From contig NZ_JARXLA010000004.1 of the NCBI RefSeq assembly GCF_029872155.1, forward strand, positions 1 to 64,000: DNA of 64,000 nucleotides, read 5' to 3'. This DNA comes from Hyphomicrobium sp. D-2 (GTDB lineage: Bacteria > Pseudomonadota > Alphaproteobacteria > Rhizobiales > Hyphomicrobiaceae). Shown one piece after another: positions 55,978 to 64,000 of the stretch. The notes under the pieces were generated by a model that ran no database searches, was not told the origin of the DNA, and saw only the letters and a program-made list of their open reading frames with translations. The translations under genes and the position numbers were made by a program. How positions within the stretch are numbered: position 1 is the stretch's first letter; each line of letters opens with the position of its first letter.

Positions 55978-56412
55978 TCAGGCCGGACGCGAAGGTACCA
56001 TCAGCACCGCTTCTCCCGTGACGACCGGTTTGCCATTGATGGTGCACACGCAGTCGAACCGGGCGCGCTTCTTTTCCGGCACCAGCTCCGCCACCTTGAC
56101 CGTGGTGACCACCTCGTCGCCGATTTTCACCGGCGCTTTGAAAGCCAGCGTCTGAGATATGTAAATGGCGCCGGGGCCGGGCAACTTCATGCCAAAGACC
56201 GCAGAAATATAGGCGGCTGACAGCATGCCGTGGGCGATGCGCTCCTTGAAGATGGTGCCAGCGGCATAGTCGGCATCGACGTGCACAGGATTATGATCGC
56301 CGGAAACATCCGCGAAAACCGAAATCACATCGGCAGTTACGGTGTTGGAGGTCGATGCTTCCAGTCCGAGGCTAAGGTCTTCAAAGTAAACGCTGTTCGG
56401 CGTATCGGCCAT
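55978..56412 (-). CDS. MaoC-like (R)-specific enoyl-CoA hydratase
   Basis: A 144-residue single hot-dog hydratase. The hydratase-2 motif SGDHNPVHVD holds the catalytic Asp and His, and FKERIAHGMLSAAYISAVFG is the usual following helix. Small MaoC proteins of this kind make (R)-3-hydroxyacyl-CoA, a PHA monomer, so it may be PhaJ-like; the PHA depolymerase at 21863 shows that PHA metabolism exists here. Substrate preference cannot be told from sequence. It lies 67 bases upstream of ribF on the same strand. Confidence 0.88.
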   Translation of the reverse strand: MADTPNSVYFEDLSLGLEASTSNTVTADVISVFADVSGDHNPVHVDADYAAGTIFKERIAHGMLSAAYISAVFGMKLPGPGAIYISQTLAFKAPVKIGDEVVTTVKVAELVPEKKRARFDCVCTINGKPVVTGEAVLMVPSRPA

Positions 56413-56685
56413 AGTGCTGTGGCTCCCGTCAATCTTTCCCGTCCGTGATTGGTCGCGACACTATCCGCGCCGCACCCCAGGGGCAACCGGGCCGGGTGGA
56501 CGCAGGGGGCGACGCAGCAACGGGGGAGAAGCCATGGCGTTAACGGGCGCGGGCGTATGGTGGAATTCTCAACTGATTGGCTTGTTGCCGCCGGGCCTCT
56601 GCCAAGTTATAAGGCGCCATTCCCCAGTTGACTCTAGAATGCACTTGGCCCTGCTGACCGACGCAGGGAGCCGGAGGTTCCACCT

Positions 56686-57432
56686 ATGAGCGACCGCAAG
56701 CCCCTTATGCCGAAGGCGACGGCTGTATGGCTCGTCGAAAACACCTCGCTGACGTTCGATCAGATCGCTGCCTTCTGCGGTTTGCACGTGCTTGAGGTGA
56801 AGGGCATCGCCGACGGTGACGTCGCCCAGGGCATCAAGGGTCTGGACCCGGTCAGCTCCAGCCAGCTCACCCGTGAGGAAATCGAGGCGGCTGAGGAAAA
56901 TCCGGGCCGCAAGCTCCGTCTGGCCGAGCCGAAGGTGACGATCCCCGAGACGCCAACCCGCCGCGGACCGCGCTACACGCCGGTATCACGCCGTCATGAC
57001 CGCCCCAACGCGGTGCTGTGGCTGCTGCGGAACCATCCGGAGCTGAAAGACAGCCAGATCATGCGCCTTGTCGGCACCACCAAGCCGACCATTCTGCAGA
57101 TCCGCGAGCGCACGCACTGGAATTCGGCCAGCCTTACGCCGCAGGACCCTGTAACCTTGGGGCTGTGCTCTCAGACGGACCTGGATGCCGAGGTAAAGAA
57201 GGGCGCCCGCCGCGTGGAGAAAGACCGCGCGGACATGCCGGATCTGGAGAATGCCGGCACGCTGCTCCCGACCGAGGAGACAACGGCGACTTCGGAAGAT
57301 CGCAAGGTCGAGATCATGCAGCCGCGCCAGCAGGAAGAGCGCGAGGAGTCCGAGCTGGAAGAGCAGGCCCGCGTGTTCGCGAAGCTGAAAGAGCTTTCCG
57401 GTGGCGACCGTCCCGAAGAGGACGAGGACTGA
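56686..57432 (+). CDS. trcR: TrcR-type cell-cycle transcriptional regulator (DUF1013)
   Basis: A 248-residue member of the DUF1013 family, restricted to alphaproteobacteria and named TrcR in Caulobacter, where it acts in cell-cycle transcription. The N-terminal part is ATAVWLVENTSLTFDQIAAF; then come an RRGPRYTPVSRRHDRPNAV region and a helix-turn-helix-like NHPELKDSQIMRLVGTTK. The C-terminus is strongly acidic and helical. GGGAGCCGGAGG precedes the ATG. The stop is followed within 9 bases by a bulged hairpin repeat. Confidence 0.9.
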   Translation: MSDRKPLMPKATAVWLVENTSLTFDQIAAFCGLHVLEVKGIADGDVAQGIKGLDPVSSSQLTREEIEAAEENPGRKLRLAEPKVTIPETPTRRGPRYTPVSRRHDRPNAVLWLLRNHPELKDSQIMRLVGTTKPTILQIRERTHWNSASLTPQDPVTLGLCSQTDLDAEVKKGARRVEKDRADMPDLENAGTLLPTEETTATSEDRKVEIMQPRQQEEREESELEEQARVFAKLKELSGGDRPEEDED

Positions 57433-57440
57433 GCTCCAGT

Positions 57441-57479
57441 GCACCGGCGGCCGGCTCCCCGAAGGAGAGTCGCCGGTGC
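57441..57479 (+). repeat. Bulged intergenic hairpin repeat, copy 4
   Basis: Outer arms GCACCGGCG and CGCCGGTGC enclose an inner GCTCC/GGAGAGT pairing, with CCG extra on the 5' side. Arms match copy 1 at 21091; the interior matches copy 3 at 28452. It begins 8 bases after the trcR stop in the same orientation. Confidence 0.75.
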
Positions 57480-58143
57480 GAGTGAGCTACATGCTTCCCG
57501 GCGCAGTCCGGAACCCACGCAAAATTCTGCGATAACGCCGCTGGATGGACTTCCAGCCTTGGCCGCGCGCACGCCATTTCACCTGATCAGACGTTGAAGC
57601 TGGCGTGGATGCCGGCCATTCGACGGATAAGGGCGCGGCGCGTTCAGCGAGATAACTACGGGGCATGGCCTCCCAGAACGCCCCGACCTTCGCCAGCAAG
57701 CCGCTGGACGGAGGAGCCCATGGCGCTCCAGATTCATTGCATCGAAGCGCAACTTTTTTGCTCGCCGGACCGGCGCATTGTCAGGCACCGTGCCTGAGTG
57801 TCGGGCATGGACGTCATCTGCTCGACTGAAGTCGTGGATCCCGTGGCGTTACTCAACAGCCCAGGGCACCCAGATCAGCAGCATCATGAGTATCCAGAGC
57901 GCGATCGATTGCTGTGTAGACTGGCTCATGTCCATCACCCTTCTGTGGAACATGCGACCAGTTGACATTAAACGCTTGCTGGCCTGTGCAGAAGTGTGTC
58001 CATGCGGTTTTCCAGACGGTTGATTGGCCACAGGTGCCGACTGATCGCGCGAAACCGCATTGCCCGCGCGCAGCGCTTTCGCTAGCGTTTTTGCAAATGC
58101 GCGGATATTCCGCTTGCACATCTTCACCAAGCGCCGGTCTCAC
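57480..58143. other. Long intergenic region between trcR and the acyl-CoA synthetase
   Basis: These 664 bases hold one possible small membrane ORF on the minus strand (57849-57935) and otherwise no recognisable gene, RNA or repeat. The promoter of the acyl-CoA synthetase gene is presumably near 58030-58130. Confidence 0.5.
57849..57935 (-). CDS. Possible 28-residue membrane peptide
   Basis: MDMSQSTQQS then a strongly hydrophobic helix (IALWILMMLLIWVPWA) and a stop. GAAGGG lies just before the ATG. It may be a small membrane protein, but its length is too short for certainty and the same frame is open further upstream without coding character. Confidence 0.35.
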   Translation of the reverse strand: MDMSQSTQQSIALWILMMLLIWVPWAVE

Positions 58144-59772
58144 ATGCCATCCAAACCCTATGACGACAATCTTGGTAAGAACCCAGCCAACTATCAGCCG
58201 CTGACACCTCTGCAGTTTCTGCAGCGGGCGGCGCTTGCCTATCCCAATCACATCGCGATCATCCACGGCGATCAGCGCTTCACCTACGGCGAGTTCTATG
58301 ACCGCTGTCGGCGGCTGGCGTCGGCTCTGGCGGCGCAGGGCATTGGGCCGGGCGATACTGTGTCGGTGATGCTGGCGAACACGCCGGCGATGCTCGAAGC
58401 GCACTATGGTGTGCCGATGATCGGTGCGGTGCTGCACACGATCAACACGCGGTTGGATGCGCCGATCGTGGCGTTCCAGTTCGATCACGCTGAAACCAAG
58501 CTGCTGATCACCGATCGCGAGTTCGCGCCGCTTTCCAAAGCCGCGCTGGAGCTGGCGAGCGCGAAGCCGATTGTCATCGATTATGACGATCCGGAATTTC
58601 CGCAAACGGGCGAGCGTCTGTCTGCAGTCGAATATGAAGAATTCATCGCGGCCGGTGATCCGCAGTTTGCATGGCAGATGCCGGATGACGAGTGGAACGC
58701 CATTTCGCTGAACTACACTTCCGGCACCACCGGCAATCCAAAAGGCGTCGTCTATCACCACCGTGGCGCGGCGCTGATGTGCTACGCCAACAACCTTGAA
58801 GCCGGCATGGGCGCGCACGCGGTATATCTGTGGACGCTGCCGATGTTCCATTGCAACGGCTGGTGCTTCCCCTGGTCCGTGTCAGCCGTTGCCGGCACGC
58901 ATGTCTGCCTGCGCTGGGTGCGCGCGAAGGCGATGTATGACGCGATCATCGAGCACCGTGTGACGAACCTATCAGGCGCGCCGATCGTGATGGCGACGCT
59001 GCTAAACGCAGCAGACAATGAGAAGCGCCCGATTGAGCATCGCGTGTCGGTGAACCATGCCGCAGCGCCGCCGCCGCAGGCCGTGATGGATGCGATGACA
59101 GCGGCGGGCTTTCACTTGACGCATCTTTACGGCCTGACCGAAACCTACGGCCCGGCGGTGGTGAACAAGTGGAACGTCGAATGGGATGAGCTCGACGGCG
59201 CTGGTCAGGCATTCAAGCGCACGCGGCAGGGTGTGCGGTATCTCGCGCTGGAAGATCTGACCGTGATGGACCCTGAAACGATGCAAAGGGTGCCGGCTGA
59301 TGGTGTGACGCTGGGCGAAGTCATGTTCCGCGGTAACATCGTAATGAAAGGCTACCTGAAAAACCCGACAGCAACGGCCGAAGCATTCGCAGGCGGCTGG
59401 TTCCATTCCGGCGATCTCGGCGTGCTGCATCCCGATGGCTATATTCAGCTCAAGGATCGCTCGAAGGACGTCATCATTTCCGGTGGCGAGAACATCTCAT
59501 CCATCGAGGTTGAGGATGTGATCTACAAGCATCCATCCGTTGCCTATTGCGCGGTGGTGGCAAAGCCGGACGACCGCTGGGGCGAAACGCCGTGCGCGTT
59601 CGTGGAGCTGCGTCCGGGCATGGATGCTTCGGTCGAGGAGCTGATCGGCTGGTGCCGGGAGCGGCTCGCACACTACAAGTGCCCGCGCTATGTCGTGTTC
59701 GCGGAGGTGCCGCGCACATCGACGGGCAAGATCCAGAAGTTCAAGCTGCGCGAGATGGCGAAGAGCGCGTGA
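58144..59772 (+). CDS. Acyl-CoA synthetase (AMP-forming)
   Basis: A 542-residue adenylate-forming ligase that activates a carboxylic acid with ATP and CoA. LNYTSGTTGNPKGVVYHH is the AMP-binding motif, LTHLYGLTETYGP follows, and ISGGENISSIEVEDV plus RTSTGKIQKFKLRE form the C-terminal domain with the catalytic Lys. The MFHCNGWCFPW segment is characteristic of the medium-chain / 3-methylmercaptopropionate ligase (DmdB-like) group. Substrate is not certain. It stands alone; the ATG at 58144 fits the family N-terminus. Confidence 0.9.
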   Translation: MPSKPYDDNLGKNPANYQPLTPLQFLQRAALAYPNHIAIIHGDQRFTYGEFYDRCRRLASALAAQGIGPGDTVSVMLANTPAMLEAHYGVPMIGAVLHTINTRLDAPIVAFQFDHAETKLLITDREFAPLSKAALELASAKPIVIDYDDPEFPQTGERLSAVEYEEFIAAGDPQFAWQMPDDEWNAISLNYTSGTTGNPKGVVYHHRGAALMCYANNLEAGMGAHAVYLWTLPMFHCNGWCFPWSVSAVAGTHVCLRWVRAKAMYDAIIEHRVTNLSGAPIVMATLLNAADNEKRPIEHRVSVNHAAAPPPQAVMDAMTAAGFHLTHLYGLTETYGPAVVNKWNVEWDELDGAGQAFKRTRQGVRYLALEDLTVMDPETMQRVPADGVTLGEVMFRGNIVMKGYLKNPTATAEAFAGGWFHSGDLGVLHPDGYIQLKDRSKDVIISGGENISSIEVEDVIYKHPSVAYCAVVAKPDDRWGETPCAFVELRPGMDASVEELIGWCRERLAHYKCPRYVVFAEVPRTSTGKIQKFKLREMAKSA

Positions 59773-60192
59773 CGCGCAGCGCTGCTTTGCTGAGCGTTGT
59801 GTGAGCGCATTTTTTCGATGGCAGCGGCCCAGAGTGCACTCGTCCGGCGTTCCGTCGAGCGGCACTAGCTTCAAAACGTGTTTGCGGCGCTAAAAATCAG
59901 GCTGGTCGCAAAGCGTGTCTAAGCGAAAGCGTGAAAATAAGACGTCGCGTGGGGCGCTCTGCGGCTTGACCCGAAGCGCGCCCCGTTACTGAACGAAGTA
60001 TGCTCCGCGCTTGGGAGATGCGGAGACATACTCCGTAAGATATGCGGCCGGATCATTCTGCTACCGCGGCCTGCGTTGCCATCGCGGCTATTCAGCCGAA
60101 TGGCTGGTGCTCAGCAAAAGCGGCGATCAGATGATCCAGCCTTTGTCGATCCTGGCCGGAGACTGAGGGCCAAAGGCTCCTGTTTGGCAGCT
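59773..60192. other. Intergenic, no gene seen
   Basis: 420 bases between the convergent acyl-CoA synthetase and first YdcH-like gene. A GGGGCGC/GCGCCCC inverted repeat with a long loop lies at about 59951-59984; no T-run follows. No ORF of coding character was found. Confidence 0.45.
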
Positions 60193-60375
60193 TTAATGTC
60201 GTGTGCTGCCGTTCATGCTTAGTCGTGTGATTTGGTCTTTGAGTTTCAGCTTCCGTACTTTCAGTCGCTGAATTTCCTGCTCATTCGCACCGGGGCGGGA
60301 GAGCTCCTCTTCAATCTTACGCTTAAGAAGCTTGTGCTTCTCGGATAGCTCTGCGAGGTGAGCTGAAAGCGCCAT
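60193..60375 (-). CDS. YdcH family protein (DUF465), copy 1
   Basis: A 60-residue helical protein of the DUF465/YdcH family: LAELSEKHKLLKRKIEEELSR and LKVRKLKLKDQITRL match the family's two-helix hairpin. Role unknown. ATG 60375 is preceded by GGAGGACC. A second member lies divergently at 60636. Confidence 0.85.
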   Translation of the reverse strand: MALSAHLAELSEKHKLLKRKIEEELSRPGANEQEIQRLKVRKLKLKDQITRLSMNGSTRH

Positions 60376-60635
60376 CATGGTCCTCCATGCATATTGAAGA
60401 CGACAGTAGCGTGACAGAAGCTCGGCGACTTGTCCAATGGCGTTATTGTGTCGGATCGCCTAATTTTTGATGCAAATCTGCTTCGCGAGCGGCGCTGCAA
60501 TGCGGCGCCTTTGCAATGTTTTATGTGCAGAATGTGCGCTGGCCTGTAACGGCAATCACTTGCGAGTTATAAGCAACAGATGGATAGTCCGGCCGCATAT
60601 GCGCTGGTTGTTTAAAAGGACGTCGCCGGCCGGAC

Positions 60636-60842
60636 ATGACGCGCAACAACGATAGAGAGCTTCGGGACGAACTGGCAAAGTTGCGGGCTGAACACCGTGA
60701 CCTTGATGATCAGATCATACAGCTTGAGGATTCCGGTACTGCGGATCAGCTGTTGGTGAAGCGCCTGAAGAAAAAGAAGCTGGTGATCAAGGATCGCATG
60801 ACCGCGGTCGAGGATCAGCTGCTGCCTGACATCATCGCCTGA
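60636..60842 (+). CDS. YdcH family protein (DUF465), copy 2
   Basis: A 68-residue DUF465 protein: ELRDELAKLRAEHRDLDDQI and VKRLKKKKLVIKDRM. It is divergent from copy 1 across 260 bases. The pair near purEK is a common arrangement in Hyphomicrobiales; the role is unknown. An AAAGGACG site lies upstream. Confidence 0.85.
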   Translation: MTRNNDRELRDELAKLRAEHRDLDDQIIQLEDSGTADQLLVKRLKKKKLVIKDRMTAVEDQLLPDIIA

Positions 60843-60879
60843 CAGACATCGCTCGCGAACAAGCGCGCGCTGAAGGGCG

Positions 60880-62283
60880 TCAGGCTGCCCGGATGTCGCC
60901 TGACGCATTCGAATTGCTGCCATCCACTGCTGTTCCGGTTGCTTCGCCCGCGATTTCGCGCAGGGCCTTTGCGGCTGCTGCGGTTGTCGCTTCGGCATCC
61001 GCTTCGCCGCCGTGCGACGTGGAGATCATGCCGCCTTCCAGCGGCTGGCCCAACGTTTCCTTGAAGGTCAGCACTGCGGTGAAGGCCACGGCTGCTGCGA
61101 ACATGACCATGAACGCTGGCGCCATCGGATTGTCTGTGTAGGCGACGAGCAGCGTGGCGATGAAAGGCGTGAGGCCGCCGACGATGCCGATCGACAGATT
61201 GTAGCCGAGCGCCACGGCCGTGCAACGCACCGGCGCCGGGGTCGATTCCACAATCAGAGCCGGGAACGATGACGTGAACAGGCCGACGAAGAGCGCGGCG
61301 CCGAGCTGGCCGGCAAAGACGAGTACAGGGTCGGGCTGGTGCATGAGCGTGAACAGCGGCCACGCGGTGAGAAAGCCCATCCCGATCGAGAATAGCAGCA
61401 CCGGCTTGCGTCCGACCTTGTCGGTGAGCCATGCGCCGAGCAGCATGCATGGCAGCAGCGCAGTCATGCTGATGGTGTTGATGAGCAACGCCTGCGCGGG
61501 GGTGAAGCCGTTATCCAGCTCCATCACGCTGACGAGATAGACGAACAACAGGTAGAACGGCACCGCGTTGAATGCGGCGAGGGCGGCGATGCGGCCAACG
61601 AGGCGCCAGTGATTGCGCAGCGTGTCGACAATCGCCGGGCTCTTGCCGGTGCGCTCCGGCACTGTCTCCTCGATGTTGCGGCGGATGAGATTGCCGACCA
61701 AGCCGACGCCGAGACCCATGATGAAAGGAATGCGCCAGCCCCATTCGGCGAGTGCATCGGCGGACATCACCGCAGCTAGCAGTGCGCCGGTGGCGGAACC
61801 GAGCAGCAGGCCGACGATGGCGCCGCAGGCAGCAAGGCCGCCCATGAAGCCGCGCCGGTTCTCAGGTGCGCGTTCAACCAGAAACACCATCGAGCTGGGA
61901 TGCTCGCCGCCGAGCGATAGCCCCTGCACCATACGCAGCATTGTGAGCAGGATGGGCGCGGCAATGCCAAGCACCGCGTATCCGGGCAGCAGGCCGATGA
62001 GGAAGGTCGGCACGGCCATGGCAGTGATGGCGACGATGAGCGCGGCGCGGCGGCCGTAGTGGTCGCTGACGTGGCCAATGGCGATGCCGCCGAGCGGGCG
62101 CATCAGGTAGCCAACGGCAAAGACGCCAAAGGTGGCGAGAAGCTGGGCGACCTGGCTTTCATGGGGAAAGAACTGGCGCCCGATCTCGACGGCGAAAAAG
62201 CCGTAGATGGCAAAGTCATACCACTCCAGCACGTTGCCGATCATGCCGGCGCCAATGGCCCGGCGGGTGCGCGCTGGTTGCAT
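60880..62283 (-). CDS. MFS transporter, metabolite:H+ symporter (ProP-like) family
   Basis: A 467-residue major facilitator with twelve membrane segments. GNVLEWYDFAIYGFFA near the start, MRPLGGIAIGHVSDHYGRRAAL in the first half and LSLGGEHPSSMVFLVERAP are hallmarks of the metabolite:H+ symporter group that takes up proline, betaine or dicarboxylates. The substrate is unknown. The C-terminal 50 residues are Ala/Gly-rich and cytoplasmic. It is divergent from purE across 186 bases. Confidence 0.92.
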   Translation of the reverse strand: MQPARTRRAIGAGMIGNVLEWYDFAIYGFFAVEIGRQFFPHESQVAQLLATFGVFAVGYLMRPLGGIAIGHVSDHYGRRAALIVAITAMAVPTFLIGLLPGYAVLGIAAPILLTMLRMVQGLSLGGEHPSSMVFLVERAPENRRGFMGGLAACGAIVGLLLGSATGALLAAVMSADALAEWGWRIPFIMGLGVGLVGNLIRRNIEETVPERTGKSPAIVDTLRNHWRLVGRIAALAAFNAVPFYLLFVYLVSVMELDNGFTPAQALLINTISMTALLPCMLLGAWLTDKVGRKPVLLFSIGMGFLTAWPLFTLMHQPDPVLVFAGQLGAALFVGLFTSSFPALIVESTPAPVRCTAVALGYNLSIGIVGGLTPFIATLLVAYTDNPMAPAFMVMFAAAVAFTAVLTFKETLGQPLEGGMISTSHGGEADAEATTAAAAKALREIAGEATGTAVDGSNSNASGDIRAA

Positions 62284-62469
62284 CCGGATGTGCCCCTCAA
62301 GGATGTTTCGCGGTCTGGTTGGTGGGCTGGCCGTCCCCGGGCCAGCGCGTACGGTGAGGCGTTAAGCATGGCATCGGCGGGCTAAGAAACGGCCAAGCGG
62401 CAACCAACACTTGTAAATATCGGGCTGTTCCTGTAACTCCGCGCTTTCTGTGGCCGCACGCAGCACGAG

Positions 62470-62964
62470 ATGAGCACCGAAAAAGCCGTTGTAGGCATCA
62501 TCATGGGAAGCCAGTCCGACTGGCCGACAATGAAGAAGGCCGCGCAGATCCTGGCAGACTTGCAGGTTCCATTCGAAGCGCGCATCGTTTCCGCCCACCG
62601 CACACCTGAACGGCTGTATGACTATGCCAAATCCGCTAAGGATCGGGGCTTGAAGGTCATTATTGCCGGTGCAGGCGGGGCCGCGCATCTGCCGGGCATG
62701 ACCGCTTCCATGACCCAGTTGCCGGTTCTGGGCGTGCCCATCGCCACGACCGCGCTGGGCGGCGAAGACAGCCTGCTTTCGATCGTGCAGATGCCAGCGG
62801 GCGTTCCGGTCGGCACCCTCGCCATTGGCGAAATGGGCGCCACGAATGCCGGTCTGCTGGCGGCACAGATTCTCGCCATTACCGACGCGGCGCTGCTTAA
62901 GCGTCTCGAAGCGCACCGGGCGGCCCGCTCTGCGGCTGTCGCCGAAAGCCCCCAGGATACGTGA
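62470..62964 (+). CDS. purE: N5-carboxyaminoimidazole ribonucleotide mutase
   Basis: A 164-residue enzyme of purine synthesis that converts N5-CAIR to [21 protein letters not shown] is the N-terminal phosphate loop, [18 protein letters not shown] carries the catalytic His, and [13 protein letters not shown] follows. Length is normal. It is followed closely by purK, with which it forms the purEK operon. Confidence 0.97.
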   Translation: MSTEKAVVGIIMGSQSDWPTMKKAAQILADLQVPFEARIVSAHRTPERLYDYAKSAKDRGLKVIIAGAGGAAHLPGMTASMTQLPVLGVPIATTALGGEDSLLSIVQMPAGVPVGTLAIGEMGATNAGLLAAQILAITDAALLKRLEAHRAARSAAVAESPQDT

Positions 62965-62975
62965 GACCGCATAGG

Positions 62976-64000
62976 ATGCAGCCTCTTCCCCCCGGCTCGA
63001 CGATTGGCATTCTCGGTGCCGGTCAGCTCGGCCGTATGCTTGCCGTGGCAGCTTCGCGGCTTGGCCTCAAGGCTCACATTTATAGCGACGTTCCGGGGCC
63101 CGCTTCGGATGTCGCGGCATCGACAACGATCGGCGCATACGATGATCTGGCGAAGATCACGGCTTTCGCGGCTGAGACCGATGTCATCACCTATGAATTT
63201 GAAAACGTTCCTGTTTCTGCCGCTGCTGCGGTGGAAAAAGTGCGTCCGGTGCGTCCGGGGCTGAAGCCTCTGGAAGTGGCGCAGGATCGCTTCAAGGAAA
63301 AAAGCTTCATCGCTTCGCTGGGCCTGCCGTTGCCGCGCTTTGCGCTGGTCGAAGGGCCGGGCGATTTTGCTGCCGCGATTGAAGCCGTTGGCGCGCCATC
63401 GATCCTGAAGTCGCGCCGTCTCGGCTATGACGGCAAGGGCCAGGCCCGGCTGGCTTCGCCCGATCAGATCGGCGAGGCGTTCGAAGCCATCGGCCGTGCG
63501 CCTGCAACTTTGGAGGCGATGGTCAACTTCCAGTTCGAGGTTTCGGTGCTGCTGGTGCGTGGCATCAATGGCGAAACGCTGGTTTACGATATCCCGCAGA
63601 ACCATCACGAGGGCGGTATCCTGCGGACCTCCACGGTGCCGAGCCGCCTGCCCGCCGCCCATCGCGAGCGGGCGATCGAGATTGCTTCGACGCTGGCAGA
63701 GGCGCTGGGTTATGTCGGTTTGATCGGCGTCGAGATGTTCTACGTCGGCGATGCGCTTGAGCCGCTGCTGCTGAACGAGTTTGCCCCGCGGGTCCATAAT
63801 TCAGGCCACTGGACGATGGATGCATGCGCCGTCGGCCAGTTTGAGAACCACATTCGGGCCGTTGCCGGCTGGCCGCTGGGTGCGACGGAACGTCATTCGG
63901 ATTGTCAGATGACCAATCTGATCGGCGATGATGTTGCCGCGTGGCCGCAGTTGGCGGGCGAAGCTAATGCCTGTCTGCATCTTTACGGAAAGAACAAAGC
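62976..64000 (+). CDS. purK: N5-carboxyaminoimidazole ribonucleotide synthase (partial)
   Basis: The first 341 residues of PurK, which runs off the end of the window. It makes N5-CAIR from AIR, bicarbonate and ATP. TIGILGAGQLGRMLAVAASR opens the domain; ATP-grasp motifs include LKSRRLGYDGKGQARL and the metal site VEMFYVGDALEPLLLNEFAPR. ATG 62976 fits the family; a GTG at 62961 overlapping the purE stop is also in frame. Confidence 0.96.
   Translation, partial: MQPLPPGSTIGILGAGQLGRMLAVAASRLGLKAHIYSDVPGPASDVAASTTIGAYDDLAKITAFAAETDVITYEFENVPVSAAAAVEKVRPVRPGLKPLEVAQDRFKEKSFIASLGLPLPRFALVEGPGDFAAAIEAVGAPSILKSRRLGYDGKGQARLASPDQIGEAFEAIGRAPATLEAMVNFQFEVSVLLVRGINGETLVYDIPQNHHEGGILRTSTVPSRLPAAHRERAIEIASTLAEALGYVGLIGVEMFYVGDALEPLLLNEFAPRVHNSGHWTMDACAVGQFENHIRAVAGWPLGATERHSDCQMTNLIGDDVAAWPQLAGEANACLHLYGKNK

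Noticed and set aside
57849-58130. A 93-codon minus-strand frame ending in the hydrophobic peptide
   Set aside because: The first 65 codons show no coding character; only the last 28 codons, with their own start signal, are kept as a tentative gene.
1-64000. CRISPR arrays, prophage, toxin-antitoxin or restriction systems
   Set aside because: No regularly spaced repeats, phage structural genes, or recognisable defence genes were found; the only repeats are isolated hairpins and the sRNA pair.

Overview
The window looks like chromosomal DNA of an alphaproteobacterium of the order Hyphomicrobiales, probably a methylotroph-related lineage such as Hyphomicrobium. This rests on alphaproteobacterial genes (cpdR, gapR, trcR, a DUF1036 gene beside pyk, a 41-residue zinc-free L36), on rhizobial-type RNAs (a ROSE-like thermometer before an Hsp20 gene and two tandem AbcR/ar15-like sRNAs), and on two orphan pqqA genes plus a formaldehyde-activating-enzyme paralogue. 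The genus is inference.

Layout. 0-2.3 kb: an IS21-type scar, a Fae-like gene and an FkbM methyltransferase. 2.3-5.5 kb: ubiB and two glycosyltransferases on the minus strand. 5.8-10.1 kb: a signalling island with a NarL-type regulator, a sensorless hybrid kinase, a FIST protein and a PilZ protein; this resembles NosP/NahK nitric-oxide signalling with a c-di-GMP output. 10.4-14.5 kb: a frameshifted L,D-transpeptidase, a Bcr/CflA-type transporter and an outer-membrane beta-barrel. 15-17.7 kb: a photolyase, a MarR/DUF1398 pair with an operator-like repeat, and tRNA-Arg(CCG). 18-26 kb: polA, pqqA copy 1, a PHA depolymerase and an AsmA-like protein. 26-28.2 kb: speD behind a structured leader with a short upstream ORF, then an SGNH hydrolase. 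28.2-35 kb: a repeat-rich intergenic region with a cobalamin-riboswitch-like segment, then gltBD.

35-41.4 kb: Hsp20, a lysophospholipase-like hydrolase, hisN, the sRNA pair, an N-formylglutamate amidohydrolase and cpdR. 41.5-47.7 kb: tRNA-Val(GAC), rpmJ, a TPR protein, pyk, DUF1036, a second N-formylglutamate amidohydrolase, DUF1244, gapR and a bactofilin. 47.9-51.2 kb: small hypotheticals, lipoproteins and pqqA copy 2. 51.2-56.4 kb: ribF, ileS, lspA and a lipoprotein gene as one minus-strand run, with a MaoC hydratase upstream. 56.7-64 kb: trcR, an acyl-CoA synthetase, two YdcH-like genes, an MHS-type transporter and purEK, cut by the window end.

Most genes are core metabolism or cell biology. 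The less ordinary content is intergenic: two isolated, terminator-bounded pqqA genes 29 kb apart, the tandem sRNAs, the ROSE-like leader, a speD leader whose 5' arm can pair with the start codon, an orphan cobalamin-riboswitch-like segment, and a family of bulged hairpins at gene 3' ends. I found no CRISPR array, prophage, restriction or toxin-antitoxin system.
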